A DNA stretch of 6,937 nucleotides from an uncultured Porphyromonadaceae bacterium (GCA_900549445.1 UROS01000126.1:1-6937), one strand, 5' to 3'. Positions 1-6,863 are shown, counted from the stretch's first letter. Notes: generated by a model not told the origin, from the letters alone. Made by a program: numbers and translations.

Positions 1-177
1 GTCCAACACAAAATCAACCGCAGACCACGCAAGAAACTCAATTTTTCCTCTCCCAAATGTGTATTCTTCCGACAAATCTATAATTTTGCACTTGCCAGTT
101 GAGAGTAGGCGCTGTTTCCTAAACATTCTGTTACGATTTTTACCGATTTTATATCATTCATTCCAAATTATTATTCA

Positions 178-185
178 TATCTTTG
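178..185 (+). promoter_or_regulatory. possible -7 box of the NSS transporter promoter
   Basis: The octamer TATCTTTG fits the Bacteroidota -7 consensus TAnnTTTG and lies 25 bp before the ATG at 211, which would give a leader of about 20 nt. No TTTG is visible 19-21 bp upstream, so only half of the promoter is supported. The rest of positions 1-177 is A/T-rich. I see no gene, RNA or clear hairpin there. Confidence 0.4.
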
Positions 186-210
186 CATTTTGTAAGAAAA
201 TCTACAACCT

Positions 211-1557
211 ATGTCTGAAAACCGCGCACAGTTCGCCACCCGTCTCGGCGTTATCGCCACCACCGTCGGCTCGGCCGTCGGACTGGGCAATATATGGAGA
301 TTCCCGTTCGAAGCCGGCGTTCACGGCGGAGGAGCATTCCTGCTAATCGACCTCTTTTTCATCTTCGTGGTAGGGATTCCGCTCGTTGCCGCAGAATTCA
401 TAATCGGTCGCCACACGGGCCTGAACGTCCGCGGCGCTTTCCGTAAACTCGCTCCGGGAAAGCCCTGGGGCATTGTCGGCTACTCGGGTCTGTTAGCATC
501 GATGCTCATTCTGAGCTTCTACTCCGTAGTGGCGGGATGGACTCTCGAATACATCTGCCAGTCTTTTACCGGGTTCGGCGGCACAGCCACTGTCGACGGC
601 CTCCACAACCGGTTCGACGCCTTTGCCGTGTCCAACTGGCGCCCGCTTATGTGGACGCTCATTTTCCTGCTAATCAACTACTTCATCCTCGTGCGCGGCG
701 TACAGAAAGGCATCGAGCGGATGTCAAACCTTCTCATGCCGGTCTTTTTCCTAATTCTCCTCATTTTCTGCATCAACTCGCTCTTCATGCCCGGCGCACG
801 CGAAGGCCTGGAATTCCTGTTCAAACCCGATTTCTCGAAGGTCACCCCCGAGGTGATGCTCGGAGCCATGGGACAGGCGTTTTTCTCGCTCAGTCTCGGA
901 CTCGGATGCATGATAACCTACTCGAGCTATTTCAAGCGCGACACCCCGCTGCTGAAAACCGCCGGCATAATGGCGTCGCTCGACACTCTCGTGGCCATCC
1001 TCGCCGGCATAATAATCTTCCCCGCGGTCTTCACGTTCGGAATGGAACCTTCGGCAGGGCCTAAACTCGTGTTCGAAATTCTCCCCTCCATTTTTCTCCA
1101 GCTGCCCGGCTCCATGATCTGGTCGGTGCTCTTCTTCATTCTCCTCTTCCTCGCCTCGCTCTCCTCAACCATCTCAATGAGCGAAATTTCAATCGCCTAC
1201 CTGACCGACGAGTTCGGCATGTCGCGCCGCAAGGCAACAGCCGTCAACATAGGGCTCGCCATGCTCCTCGGCTCGGTCTGCGCTCTCTCGTTCGGCGTCC
1301 TGTCGGACTTCAAGGTGTTCGGCATGACGGTTTTCAACCTGTTCGACTATGTCTCTTCCAACATCCTGCTCCCCCTCGGCGGCATGATCATCTCGATTTT
1401 CGTCGGATGGGTGCTGAAACGTTCGGTGGTGAACCGCGAACTCACTTCCGGAGCCCGCGGCGTGCGTCCGTGGATGGTAGGCGCCGTCATTTTCTGCCTG
1501 CGCTTTGTGGTTCCCCTCTGTATCGCATTCGTGTTTGTATCCGGACTGCTGAAATAA
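211..1557 (+). CDS. sodium-dependent transporter, NSS/SNF family
   Basis: This is a complete 448-residue inner-membrane symporter of the neurotransmitter:sodium symporter family (LeuT fold), expected to import an amino acid or similar solute with Na+. TM1 carries the family signature GSAVGLGNIWRFP (residues 20-32), followed by GGGAF (39-43). TM2 has AEFIIGR with Glu62, and TM3 has SFYSVVAGW with Tyr104, the position of the substrate-contacting Tyr108 of LeuT. The unwound TM6 has FFSLSLGLG (224-232), and TM8 has LASLSS (314-319), matching the LeuT Na2-site region. Asp258 in TM7 appears to stand where LeuT has Asn286. The C-terminal RFVVPLCIAFVF segment suggests a twelfth helix. Length is normal for bacterial members. 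The start is the ATG directly before the usual polar N-terminus; no Shine-Dalgarno is seen. The substrate cannot be read from the sequence. The gene appears monocistronic and meets the next gene tail to tail. Confidence 0.95.
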   Translation: MSENRAQFATRLGVIATTVGSAVGLGNIWRFPFEAGVHGGGAFLLIDLFFIFVVGIPLVAAEFIIGRHTGLNVRGAFRKLAPGKPWGIVGYSGLLASMLILSFYSVVAGWTLEYICQSFTGFGGTATVDGLHNRFDAFAVSNWRPLMWTLIFLLINYFILVRGVQKGIERMSNLLMPVFFLILLIFCINSLFMPGAREGLEFLFKPDFSKVTPEVMLGAMGQAFFSLSLGLGCMITYSSYFKRDTPLLKTAGIMASLDTLVAILAGIIIFPAVFTFGMEPSAGPKLVFEILPSIFLQLPGSMIWSVLFFILLFLASLSSTISMSEISIAYLTDEFGMSRRKATAVNIGLAMLLGSVCALSFGVLSDFKVFGMTVFNLFDYVSSNILLPLGGMIISIFVGWVLKRSVVNRELTSGARGVRPWMVGAVIFCLRFVVPLCIAFVFVSGLLK

Positions 1558-1561
1558 CCGG

Positions 1562-2161
1562 CTAAAAATCAAACAGAATCACCGCCGAAACGTGTATGCC
1601 GTCGGTATACAGCCGCGCATCCTCTGCGCCGGTGAAACGATCCACGCTGTTGCCAAGTCCGAAACTGTAGCCCGCGGTAATCTGGATGAAGTTCACGATG
1701 TCGATGCCCGCGCCCACGTTCCAGCACGGCAGCAGCCTGTACTGCCGCAGCGGGCCATCCTTGCGGTCGAGCCCTATCATGAGCGACGGCCCCGTATAGA
1801 TTAGCGGAGCCACAAGTTTGCGCGTTGAGCTGAGAAAAAATTTGTGTTTGATGTTTACGGCCGCTTCCAGGAAGTCTCTGCCGTAGGAAAACGCCTTGCC
1901 TCCTTCATAGCTCAGCCGGGCGTTGTAGCGCGTATACAGCAGCGAGCCGTCAAACGCCAGCCCGTTGGTAGGCATCTGATACTCAAAGGTGACGCCTCCG
2001 CGGAAACCACTGCGGTTCACCATCTTATAACCCTCGGCACGACTCAGCGAAGCATTGGCGAAATCTCCGCCTAACTGAAGTCCGTAGCGCCACTGCGCTT
2101 TCGCCGTTGAGGTTGCTGCCATTACCAGCAGAAGCATGAGGATTGTAGCGACTCGTCTCAT
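1562..2161 (-). CDS. outer-membrane beta-barrel protein (PorT/OMP_b-brl-like)
   Basis: A 199-residue protein with a signal peptide (about residues 1-22, cleavage likely after AKA, before Q). The rest alternates short amphipathic beta-strands rich in Gly and aromatic residues with short turns, for example GLQLGGDF, GFRGGVTFEYQ, FDGSLLYTRY, AAVNIKHKFF, QITAGYSFGLG and HVSAVILFDF. It ends in Phe, the usual recognition signal for the BAM machinery. This fits the small 8-stranded outer-membrane barrels common in Bacteroidota, whose individual roles are mostly unknown. It starts at an ATG 24 nt from its own -7 box, so it is probably transcribed separately from the four-gene unit upstream, although readthrough is possible. 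Its stop lies 4 bp from the stop of the convergent transporter gene. Confidence 0.85.
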   Translation of the reverse strand: MRRVATILMLLLVMAATSTAKAQWRYGLQLGGDFANASLSRAEGYKMVNRSGFRGGVTFEYQMPTNGLAFDGSLLYTRYNARLSYEGGKAFSYGRDFLEAAVNIKHKFFLSSTRKLVAPLIYTGPSLMIGLDRKDGPLRQYRLLPCWNVGAGIDIVNFIQITAGYSFGLGNSVDRFTGAEDARLYTDGIHVSAVILFDF

Positions 2162-2184
2162 TATTGCAAAATTTGGTTCTTTTG

Positions 2185-2216
2185 CAAATATAACGCCTCA
2201 CGCCCGCAAAATCAAC
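2185..2216 (-). promoter_or_regulatory. Bacteroidota-type promoter of the beta-barrel gene
   Basis: On the minus strand, TATATTTG (2192 to 2185) is a perfect -7 box (TAnnTTTG). A TTG within GGTTGA (2215 to 2213) lies 20 bp upstream as the -33 element. Transcription would start near 2178, giving a leader of under 20 nt before the ATG at 2161. The -33 lacks the first T of TTTG, so it is a slightly weaker match than the promoter at 6547-6577. Confidence 0.6.
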
Positions 2217-2225
2217 CTTGCAGGC
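2202..2225 (-). terminator. weak hairpin after the four-gene unit
   Basis: On the minus strand GCCTGCAA pairs with TTGCGGGC around an 8-nt loop: eight pairs, one of them G-T. It lies about 30 bp after the stop of the caspase-like gene, where the operon transcript should end, but no T tract follows. Its loop contains the -33 element of the beta-barrel promoter. It could be a weak terminator, an operator, or chance. Confidence 0.25.
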
Positions 2226-2256
2226 GCATAATTTACAAAAATTAACGAAAGAGAGC

Positions 2257-3057
2257 TTACCTGAGACCTTTCACCGTGGTCTTGTAGTCGGTGGTACCGC
2301 GGGAGCGGCTGCCGTTGGTGAACACGTCCCATGTGCCGGCGCCGGAACCGGAAGTGAAGCCGCTCTCGCCGGCCACTTTCTCGGTGTAGACCGTGCGGCT
2401 CGAGCCGGTGTTCATGTCGCGCACGGTTGAACGCTCGGAATAGACTACGCCCGACGGAGCCACCACCCTGACGTCGAGAATCTCCTTCGAGAGACGCTCG
2501 GAAAGCTGGCGGGCGAAGGAGTTGTCACCCTTGCCGGTGTTGCACGAATGTATCACCACCGGGAAGGGACGTTCTTCGGCATTCAGCACGTGATGATAGC
2601 CTTCGAGCTGCTTGATTATCATTTCGGCGACTTCACCGGCGGTCAGATCCCGTCCGCCCATCCTCACGGTCTGTGTGGAGCCGCCGGGGTCGGCAATGCC
2701 GTGAGCCACGATGTGGAAAGCCGGGGAGCAGTCGGCATAATCGTCGAAAATATCCTCTATGTTGCGGTTGATATAATCATCGCCGCTGTCGCCGAGGACA
2801 AAAATCTCTTTTTTCAGGCCGCCGTCGGCCTGCACGAAGTTCACCGCACCGAAGTCGGAGCGAATCTTCACAGGTATGATCTTGCCGCTGCCGAGAATAA
2901 AGTTGGTGGACTCAGTGGCGAGAATCGATTTCTTCGGGAAGCATTTCTTGTAATAGAGCACCTGCTGACGCAGTTCCTCCATCTCCGCCTCGGTCTGGGC
3001 GGAAACAGCCGGCGCAAGTACCGCCAGCAGCAATATCGGAAACAGTATTCTTTTCAT
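2257..3057 (-). CDS. secreted caspase-like (clan CD) cysteine peptidase-like protein
   Basis: A 266-residue protein with a signal peptide (MKRILFPILLLAVLAPAVSA, then Q21). The core shows the clan CD layout: a hydrophobic strand ending in His-Gly (FHIVAHG, His119) and, 53 residues later, a hydrophobic strand ending in Cys (FPVVIHSCNTG, Cys172). Between them is a conserved-looking G-x-x-LT-AGEVAEMI segment. After the Cys come FARQLSERL and VVAPSGVVY (197-205), then a Ser/Thr/Gly-rich tail with GTWDVFTNG (241-249). This order resembles the caspase-like domains of MARTX-type autoprocessing proteases (C80), CHAT domains and some Rhs-toxin tips; I infer a cysteine peptidase or autoprocessing role in the periplasm or outside. 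Exact family, substrate and activity are not certain. An in-frame TTG at 3063 could also start translation, but the ATG at 3057 begins a typical signal peptide. It is the last gene of the unit, 10 bp after its neighbour. Confidence 0.88.
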   Translation of the reverse strand: MKRILFPILLLAVLAPAVSAQTEAEMEELRQQVLYYKKCFPKKSILATESTNFILGSGKIIPVKIRSDFGAVNFVQADGGLKKEIFVLGDSGDDYINRNIEDIFDDYADCSPAFHIVAHGIADPGGSTQTVRMGGRDLTAGEVAEMIIKQLEGYHHVLNAEERPFPVVIHSCNTGKGDNSFARQLSERLSKEILDVRVVAPSGVVYSERSTVRDMNTGSSRTVYTEKVAGESGFTSGSGAGTWDVFTNGSRSRGTTDYKTTVKGLR

Positions 3058-3067
3058 AGTCAAATGT

Positions 3068-3877
3068 CTAACAATCGATACATGCGCCTAACTGCTTCAG
3101 ACCCGCTCTGAGGGCTTTAAGGCGAGCGGGCGACACGTCCTTGTTAGCCTCAATCACCGGAGCGTTGGCCTCATAAGTGTTTTTCGCCCCGTAATAGGCT
3201 CCGTAGAAATTATGGGCGGCGGCATCGGTGTAGGTACCATTCTGCCGCGCCTGGTTGACATAATGCGGAGCATCCTGGCTGAAAAATTCGCTGACGTCTT
3301 TAATCGGGAATTTTCCGTCGGCGGTGACAGCCTGGGTCAGGGCGCCCCGGGCAGTCTCGAGGTCGGAGATTTTCTTCTTCACCTCTTCCTGCTTCACGAT
3401 CACCGCCTCCATACGCTTCTGCTCCTTCCGGCCGGCGTCCGCGAGAATCTTCATCTGCGCAGAGTCGTTGCGACGGTAAAAAGCCTCGGCGTCGAAGCCT
3501 TTCAGCTTTGCGGCGCCGTCCTCGCCGAACATCGCGGCGGTGAGGGCAAACAGTTTCTCCCCCGAAAGTTTGTCTTTTTTTACGTCAATATAACGCGAAA
3601 TCAGAACCGGTAAACTCGGGCTTCCGAGTTGGCGCGCAAGTTCCGCCGATGATCTGCCTGGATTCCCGGGGTCGATTTTCGCCATAAACTCATCGAGTTT
3701 CCTGAAATTCTCGGCATCCTTTGGCGTAATTACAAACCCCTGCTTTTTGAGCAGGATAATCTGCGCCTTCACCCACTCGAGGTTGGTGAAGTCCGCTTTC
3801 ATTGACTGCTGCGCACGGGCAGGTATGGCTCCAAGCCACACCATAGCCGCCAGGACCATTATTATAATTCGCTTCAT
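3068..3877 (-). CDS. secreted helical protein with coiled-coil and C-terminal CxxC, unknown function
   Basis: I do not recognise this 269-residue protein. It has a signal peptide (residues 1-22, ending AIPARA before QQ), so it is exported; no lipobox Cys is present. The mature part looks mostly alpha-helical. Residues about 145-180 (ADAGRKEQKRMEAVIV, then KQEEVKKKISDLETARG) have heptad-like charge spacing suited to a coiled coil. The N-terminal third contains LEWVKAQIILLKKQGF (33-48), and residues 217-235 are Ala/Tyr-rich (DAAAHNFYGAYYGAK). The only two cysteines are Cys266 and Cys269, so the protein ends exactly in CIDC, suggesting a disulfide, metal site or a tail modified or joined by a partner. 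It lies third in the unit, 13 bp after the previous stop and 10 bp before the caspase-like gene. Confidence 0.85.
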   Translation of the reverse strand: MKRIIIMVLAAMVWLGAIPARAQQSMKADFTNLEWVKAQIILLKKQGFVITPKDAENFRKLDEFMAKIDPGNPGRSSAELARQLGSPSLPVLISRYIDVKKDKLSGEKLFALTAAMFGEDGAAKLKGFDAEAFYRRNDSAQMKILADAGRKEQKRMEAVIVKQEEVKKKISDLETARGALTQAVTADGKFPIKDVSEFFSQDAPHYVNQARQNGTYTDAAAHNFYGAYYGAKNTYEANAPVIEANKDVSPARLKALRAGLKQLGACIDC

Positions 3878-3890
3878 AATGAGTATGTTC

Positions 3891-4682
3891 TTAATTATTC
3901 TGATTGTTTTTCACTGCTTTTTCCAGTTCCTCGTACTCGCCGTCTTCCATGGCTTTGATATCCTCATCCATCTTGCGGCGGAGGAAATCCAATTCATCCT
4001 TTGTGAGCGAGTTGGGGTCGGCGACGAACCGCCGCAGGAGCTCCTCGTAATCATATTGCGGCTGGCTGAAATCCACTATGTCGCCGAGCACGTCGGCTTT
4101 CGGACCTTTCGGAGCCTCGGGCATTTCGGAGCAGCCATCCTTCGCCGCTTTTGCCATCGCGGCGCCGTCGGTCGGGGTGTCGAAGGCGGCATCACCGGCG
4201 ATCACGCCCTGCACCGTGCCGTAGAGGTCGCGCACCGGCTGGTGATCCCTGTCGGCCTTTTCCATCGCCCGGTTCTTCAGGCGCTCGTCGCGCTCACGGT
4301 CGTAGCCGCCGTGACGCCGGGTCTTGTAGCCGCTGCCTCTGTTATTCGACGCTCCGCCTACATTTTTACTGTTAGCCGGACGCCTATGTCCGTTGGGCGC
4401 CGAGATGTCGGTGCCGTATTTCCGTTCGCGGACTTTCTTCACCTCGTCGCGCAGTTTTTTCTTTTCAGCAAGCTTCGGATCGGGGATTCCAATATCCTTC
4501 CAGTGCTCCTTCCGGAACTTGTTGAACGTGGTATTCTCGCCGTTGCCCACGCCTACCTCGAGGTCACTGTGAGTGCCGGTGGAGGACTTCGGGTCGTCAT
4601 ACTGCCCCGTCCTGACCTGGGCGGCGGTCAGTGCGGGCGACAGCGCCAGCAGAACCGCAAATATGTAACCTATCGCTTTCAT
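3891..4682 (-). CDS. secreted charged low-complexity protein, unknown function
   Basis: I do not recognise this 263-residue protein. The start is the ATG at 4682: it gives a proper signal peptide (MKAIGYIFAVLLALSPALTA, cleavage near AQ) and sits 7 bp after the preceding stop. A longer frame back to 4727 would put 15 polar residues before the signal peptide and overlap the neighbour. The mature chain has a Gly/Asn/Asp-rich start (25-52), then a strongly basic, low-complexity middle (about 58-145, with KLAEKKKLRDEVKKVRERK, RRHGGYDRERDERLKNR), probably flexible or helical. The last 60 residues are acidic and helical (YDYEELLRRF, KDELDFLRRKMDEDIKAME, EYEELEKAV). It has a single Cys at 183. The split charge pattern suggests a linker or scaffold binding other envelope components; this is inference. 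Confidence 0.85.
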   Translation of the reverse strand: MKAIGYIFAVLLALSPALTAAQVRTGQYDDPKSSTGTHSDLEVGVGNGENTTFNKFRKEHWKDIGIPDPKLAEKKKLRDEVKKVRERKYGTDISAPNGHRRPANSKNVGGASNNRGSGYKTRRHGGYDRERDERLKNRAMEKADRDHQPVRDLYGTVQGVIAGDAAFDTPTDGAAMAKAAKDGCSEMPEAPKGPKADVLGDIVDFSQPQYDYEELLRRFVADPNSLTKDELDFLRRKMDEDIKAMEDGEYEELEKAVKNNQNN

Positions 4683-4689
4683 ACCGTAA

Positions 4690-6501
4690 TTATTTCTGAC
4701 CCGGCACGACCGGTTTACCGTTTTCAAATTTGCCTTCGTGGACCACGACGCCGTCCTCCGTGAGCTTGCCGTTGCCGTGGAACTTTCGGTCGCGGAACTC
4801 GCCCTCGTAGCGGTATTGCTTGCCCTTCTTCTCCCAGGTCATCACGCCATTGACGGGATAGATGTTCTTCTGCAAATCGTCGGCAACATTGTCCATGTCA
4901 GCGCGCCAGAACACCGGTTCTCCGTTCGGCAGCTTGCTTTCCATCGTCAGGAGCTGAAGCAACATTTTTGGTCGGTTCCAATAGGAAATGTCGCACTTAT
5001 TGCTGTAAACGCCCGAAAACCAGGCGTTGTCGCGTCCTTCGAAGCCGTCTACTTTCACCATATCGTCGAATACGTCCTGGTTGTTCAGCCCGTATCTTAC
5101 GTCTCTGAAAATTTCGAGCTGCGTCCTGTCGTCAATCAGCCCCTCTGGAGTTTCCGCAAGTCGTTTCAGTATCACCTTCGCCAGCTTGTCGCCCATAAAA
5201 TAGTTGGAATACGCCGCTGCTCTTCTTTCACCTTCATTGTAGGAGTATTTCAACGACTTGAACCTTTTATCCAACTCCTCACGGTGTTTTGCGATGGAGT
5301 CAGCCATATTACTGTTGAGCACATTGAGATATGCATCGACATTCTCCACATCGAAAGGCACCGCACACATATCTTTCTCGTAAGGTTGCTTGTACTTTTT
5401 GTCGCTGTAATGAGCAAAAGCAAGACTGTCGGCAGCCGTTATCTTGTAAAGGTAAACCGACTGAGGATAATGGTGCTCGGAGCGTCCCTCTTGCGAACTC
5501 TCCGTGATCTCAACATACTCCCTGTCCATACGCAGTATGCCCGGCACTATCTCCGTAAGGTAAATATTGTTCAGTTTCGTGTATTTAACCGTTTCCGAGA
5601 GCGATGCGGCAAGTGCCATACCAAGCATCCCGACCGCACTCGAGGTGAACGACGATAGGCTCGCACCGACCGAATAGGGATTCTTGCGGTTGCGGTATGC
5701 CGCGGAGCGCGTCATGGCGCCCGACCACTGCTCGCTCGCTGCCGCGATGGCAGATGCGAGCATCGGATTGCCCTTGTCGAGCTGACTGTAGCCGAAAAAG
5801 GCAGCCACCTGCCGCTGTTCGGGCAACACCACTATTTCTTTCGTACCGTACTCCGGGTGACGGAATTTTTCCTTCAGATTTCCCTCCTTATCATATTCTA
5901 CATAAGTAAATTCCTTATATGGGTTGATGCGGATGCTGTCACCCATAATGTCTAAAAACATGGTTGGCTCACGTTTATAGTCTACCTCCGCGCTCACCCA
6001 GGTGCCCTGGAGGCGCTCCCTGAACGGCACCTCGTAGCCCTTTATCATCTCCTTGCGGTCGCGCAATTTCGAGATTGCCGCCTGCAGTTGAGCCGAATTG
6101 CCGAGCTTGCCGGCCGCCTGCTCCATGCGGGATATGTTCTGCGTGAGGTAGTTGTAGTCGCGGGCGTTGAATGCGATGTTGCCGAGTATGCTCGACGAAT
6201 TGAACACCAGCTCGTCGGAGGTCTGAGCCGACGAGGCGAGGCTCTCGAGCGTCAGCTCGGCAAACGAAAGGTCATCGTCGGGAATCGAGTCCTGCGAATA
6301 TATCGCCTTACACGTGCCGAACAGCGCCTCGTGCCAGCCGGGCGTGCCCTTGGCGTCGGCCTCGAGCATCGAGAAAGCGTTGCGGTACACCTCCCCACCG
6401 GGAAGATTCCGCAAAATGTAGTGCGCCATCTCCGGCTTGCTCTGCGCCGCAGCCGTAAGCGCCGTAATTATCAGAAAAGTAAAGAAACTGCGTATCTTCA
6501 T
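4690..6501 (-). CDS. large secreted protein with C-terminal MORN-like repeats
   Basis: A 603-residue protein and first gene of the unit. The signal peptide (about residues 1-19, ITALTAAA before Q20) marks export; there is no lipobox. Residues 20-160 look helical, with repeat-like helices (SSSILGNIAFNARDYNYLTQ) that could be TPR-like. LQGTWVS at 164-170 opens a beta-rich stretch (FLDIMGDSIRINPYKEFTYV) resembling lipocalin-like openings. Residues about 276-302 (PYSVGASLSSFTSSAVGMLG onward) form a Ser/Ala/Gly-rich hydrophobic stretch that could be a membrane-active or buried helix. Residues 400-445 are charged helices. The end, YEGEFRDRKFHGNGKL (565-580) plus HEGKFENGKP (588-597), matches one to two MORN units, which in other proteins bind lipids or proteins or act as spacers. 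The overall function is unknown. The strong promoter lies 46 bp before the ATG and its stop is 7 bp from the next start. Confidence 0.88.
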   Translation of the reverse strand: MKIRSFFTFLIITALTAAAQSKPEMAHYILRNLPGGEVYRNAFSMLEADAKGTPGWHEALFGTCKAIYSQDSIPDDDLSFAELTLESLASSAQTSDELVFNSSSILGNIAFNARDYNYLTQNISRMEQAAGKLGNSAQLQAAISKLRDRKEMIKGYEVPFRERLQGTWVSAEVDYKREPTMFLDIMGDSIRINPYKEFTYVEYDKEGNLKEKFRHPEYGTKEIVVLPEQRQVAAFFGYSQLDKGNPMLASAIAAASEQWSGAMTRSAAYRNRKNPYSVGASLSSFTSSAVGMLGMALAASLSETVKYTKLNNIYLTEIVPGILRMDREYVEITESSQEGRSEHHYPQSVYLYKITAADSLAFAHYSDKKYKQPYEKDMCAVPFDVENVDAYLNVLNSNMADSIAKHREELDKRFKSLKYSYNEGERRAAAYSNYFMGDKLAKVILKRLAETPEGLIDDRTQLEIFRDVRYGLNNQDVFDDMVKVDGFEGRDNAWFSGVYSNKCDISYWNRPKMLLQLLTMESKLPNGEPVFWRADMDNVADDLQKNIYPVNGVMTWEKKGKQYRYEGEFRDRKFHGNGKLTEDGVVVHEGKFENGKPVVPGQK

Positions 6502-6546
6502 AGCAGGTTGTTTTTAAGGTTATTGACTCGCACACACCGTGCACCG

Positions 6547-6577
6547 CAAATATAATCAATCCCCACCCGATTTCAAA
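6547..6577 (-). promoter_or_regulatory. strong Bacteroidota-type promoter of the four-gene unit
   Basis: On the minus strand TTTG (6577 to 6574), 19 bp, then TATATTTG (6554 to 6547): both boxes and the spacing match the Bacteroides sigma-ABfr consensus exactly. Transcription would start near 6540, giving a leader of about 40 nt with an A-rich stretch (CCTTAAAAACAACC) before the ATG at 6501 and no Shine-Dalgarno. No second promoter of this quality is seen inside the 4.2-kb unit, supporting a single transcript. Confidence 0.8.
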
Positions 6578-6603
6578 ATTTTTAACGGAAAAACTTTCCG
6601 CGC

Positions 6604-6798
6604 CAGCTTGGGCGTGACATCGTTGCACGTGATGCTGAGAATGTTTACGGCAGCGGATTCTTCAAATTCTTCAGTCAGGATCTGCGTGATGAAATACCTG
6701 ATGCAAAAGGGTTCTCTCCGCAAAATCTCTATTACATGAAGAAGATGTATCTTCTTTATAGCGAAGCTTCTACAAATTGCCCACAACTTGTTGGCAAT
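6604..6798 (+). pseudogene. remnant of a DUF1016/YhcG-type PDDEXK nuclease, N-terminal domain
   Basis: This plus-strand frame has no usable start, so it is easy to miss. Its 65 codons read QLGRDIVARDAENVYGSGFF, then KFFSQDLRDEIPDAKGFSPQ, then NLYYMKKMYLLYSE and CPQLVGN. This is the pattern of the DUF1016 N-terminal domain of YhcG-family proteins (W-x-LG-x-xIV, YG-x-GF, LS-x-DL-x-x-E-P, KGFS-x-x-NL-YM-x-x-FY-LY). Intact proteins are about 330-380 residues, with a C-terminal PDDEXK nuclease domain that is absent here. The frame is open from 6586 (after a TAA at 6583) to a stop at 6871-6873, but after about 6798 the translation no longer resembles the family and runs into hairpin DNA. Both ends are therefore lost. 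It is a decayed piece of a gene family often found with restriction or mobile loci. Confidence 0.7.
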
Positions 6799-6809
6799 TC
6801 TAAGAATGT

Positions 6810-6847
6810 AAAGAGACTGTCTAACAAGTTTTGGGCAGTCTCTTTTT
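6810..6847 (+). terminator. hairpin with short T tail
   Basis: AAAGAGACTG (6810-6819) and CAGTCTCTTT (6836-6845) form a perfect 10-bp stem around a 16-nt loop, followed by two more Ts. It could end plus-strand transcripts from the nuclease remnant. The stem also has A-rich flanks on the other strand, so it may work in both directions. An alternative is the end of a lost insertion element, but no matching second end is visible in the window. Confidence 0.5.
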
Positions 6848-6863
6848 ATGGTCTAAACAGGCT

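Noticed and set aside
73..88. Face-to-face -7-like boxes TAATTTTG (+) and TAGATTTG (-)
   Set aside because: Neither has a TTTG at the right distance, and no gene start follows at a plausible position. The match is likely due to A/T-rich sequence.
59..346. Plus-strand open frame of 95 codons before the transporter
   Set aside because: It overlaps the first 45 codons of the transporter in another frame. The transporter frame carries the NSS signature there, and this frame turns into low-complexity Ser/Pro sequence.
3058..3063. TTG start adding two residues to the caspase-like protein
   Set aside because: The ATG at 3057 gives a standard signal peptide (MKRILF) and a better gap to the upstream stop.
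4683..4727. Upstream ATG adding 15 residues to the charged secreted protein
   Set aside because: It would place a polar stretch before the signal peptide and overlap the end of the preceding gene by 38 bp.
3747..4763. Long plus-strand open frame (338 codons)
   Set aside because: It lies antisense across three well-supported genes with signal peptides and tight operon spacing. Its translation is rich in Arg/His/Val with no domain and looks like a codon-bias shadow.
4738..5658. Plus-strand open frame of 306 codons
   Set aside because: It is antisense inside the 603-residue MORN protein gene, with no recognisable motif, signal peptide or promoter of its own.
6556..6786. Minus-strand open frame of 76 codons upstream of the operon
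   Set aside because: It runs across the operon promoter and opposite the DUF1016-like frame, which has clear family resemblance. The minus-strand translation has none.
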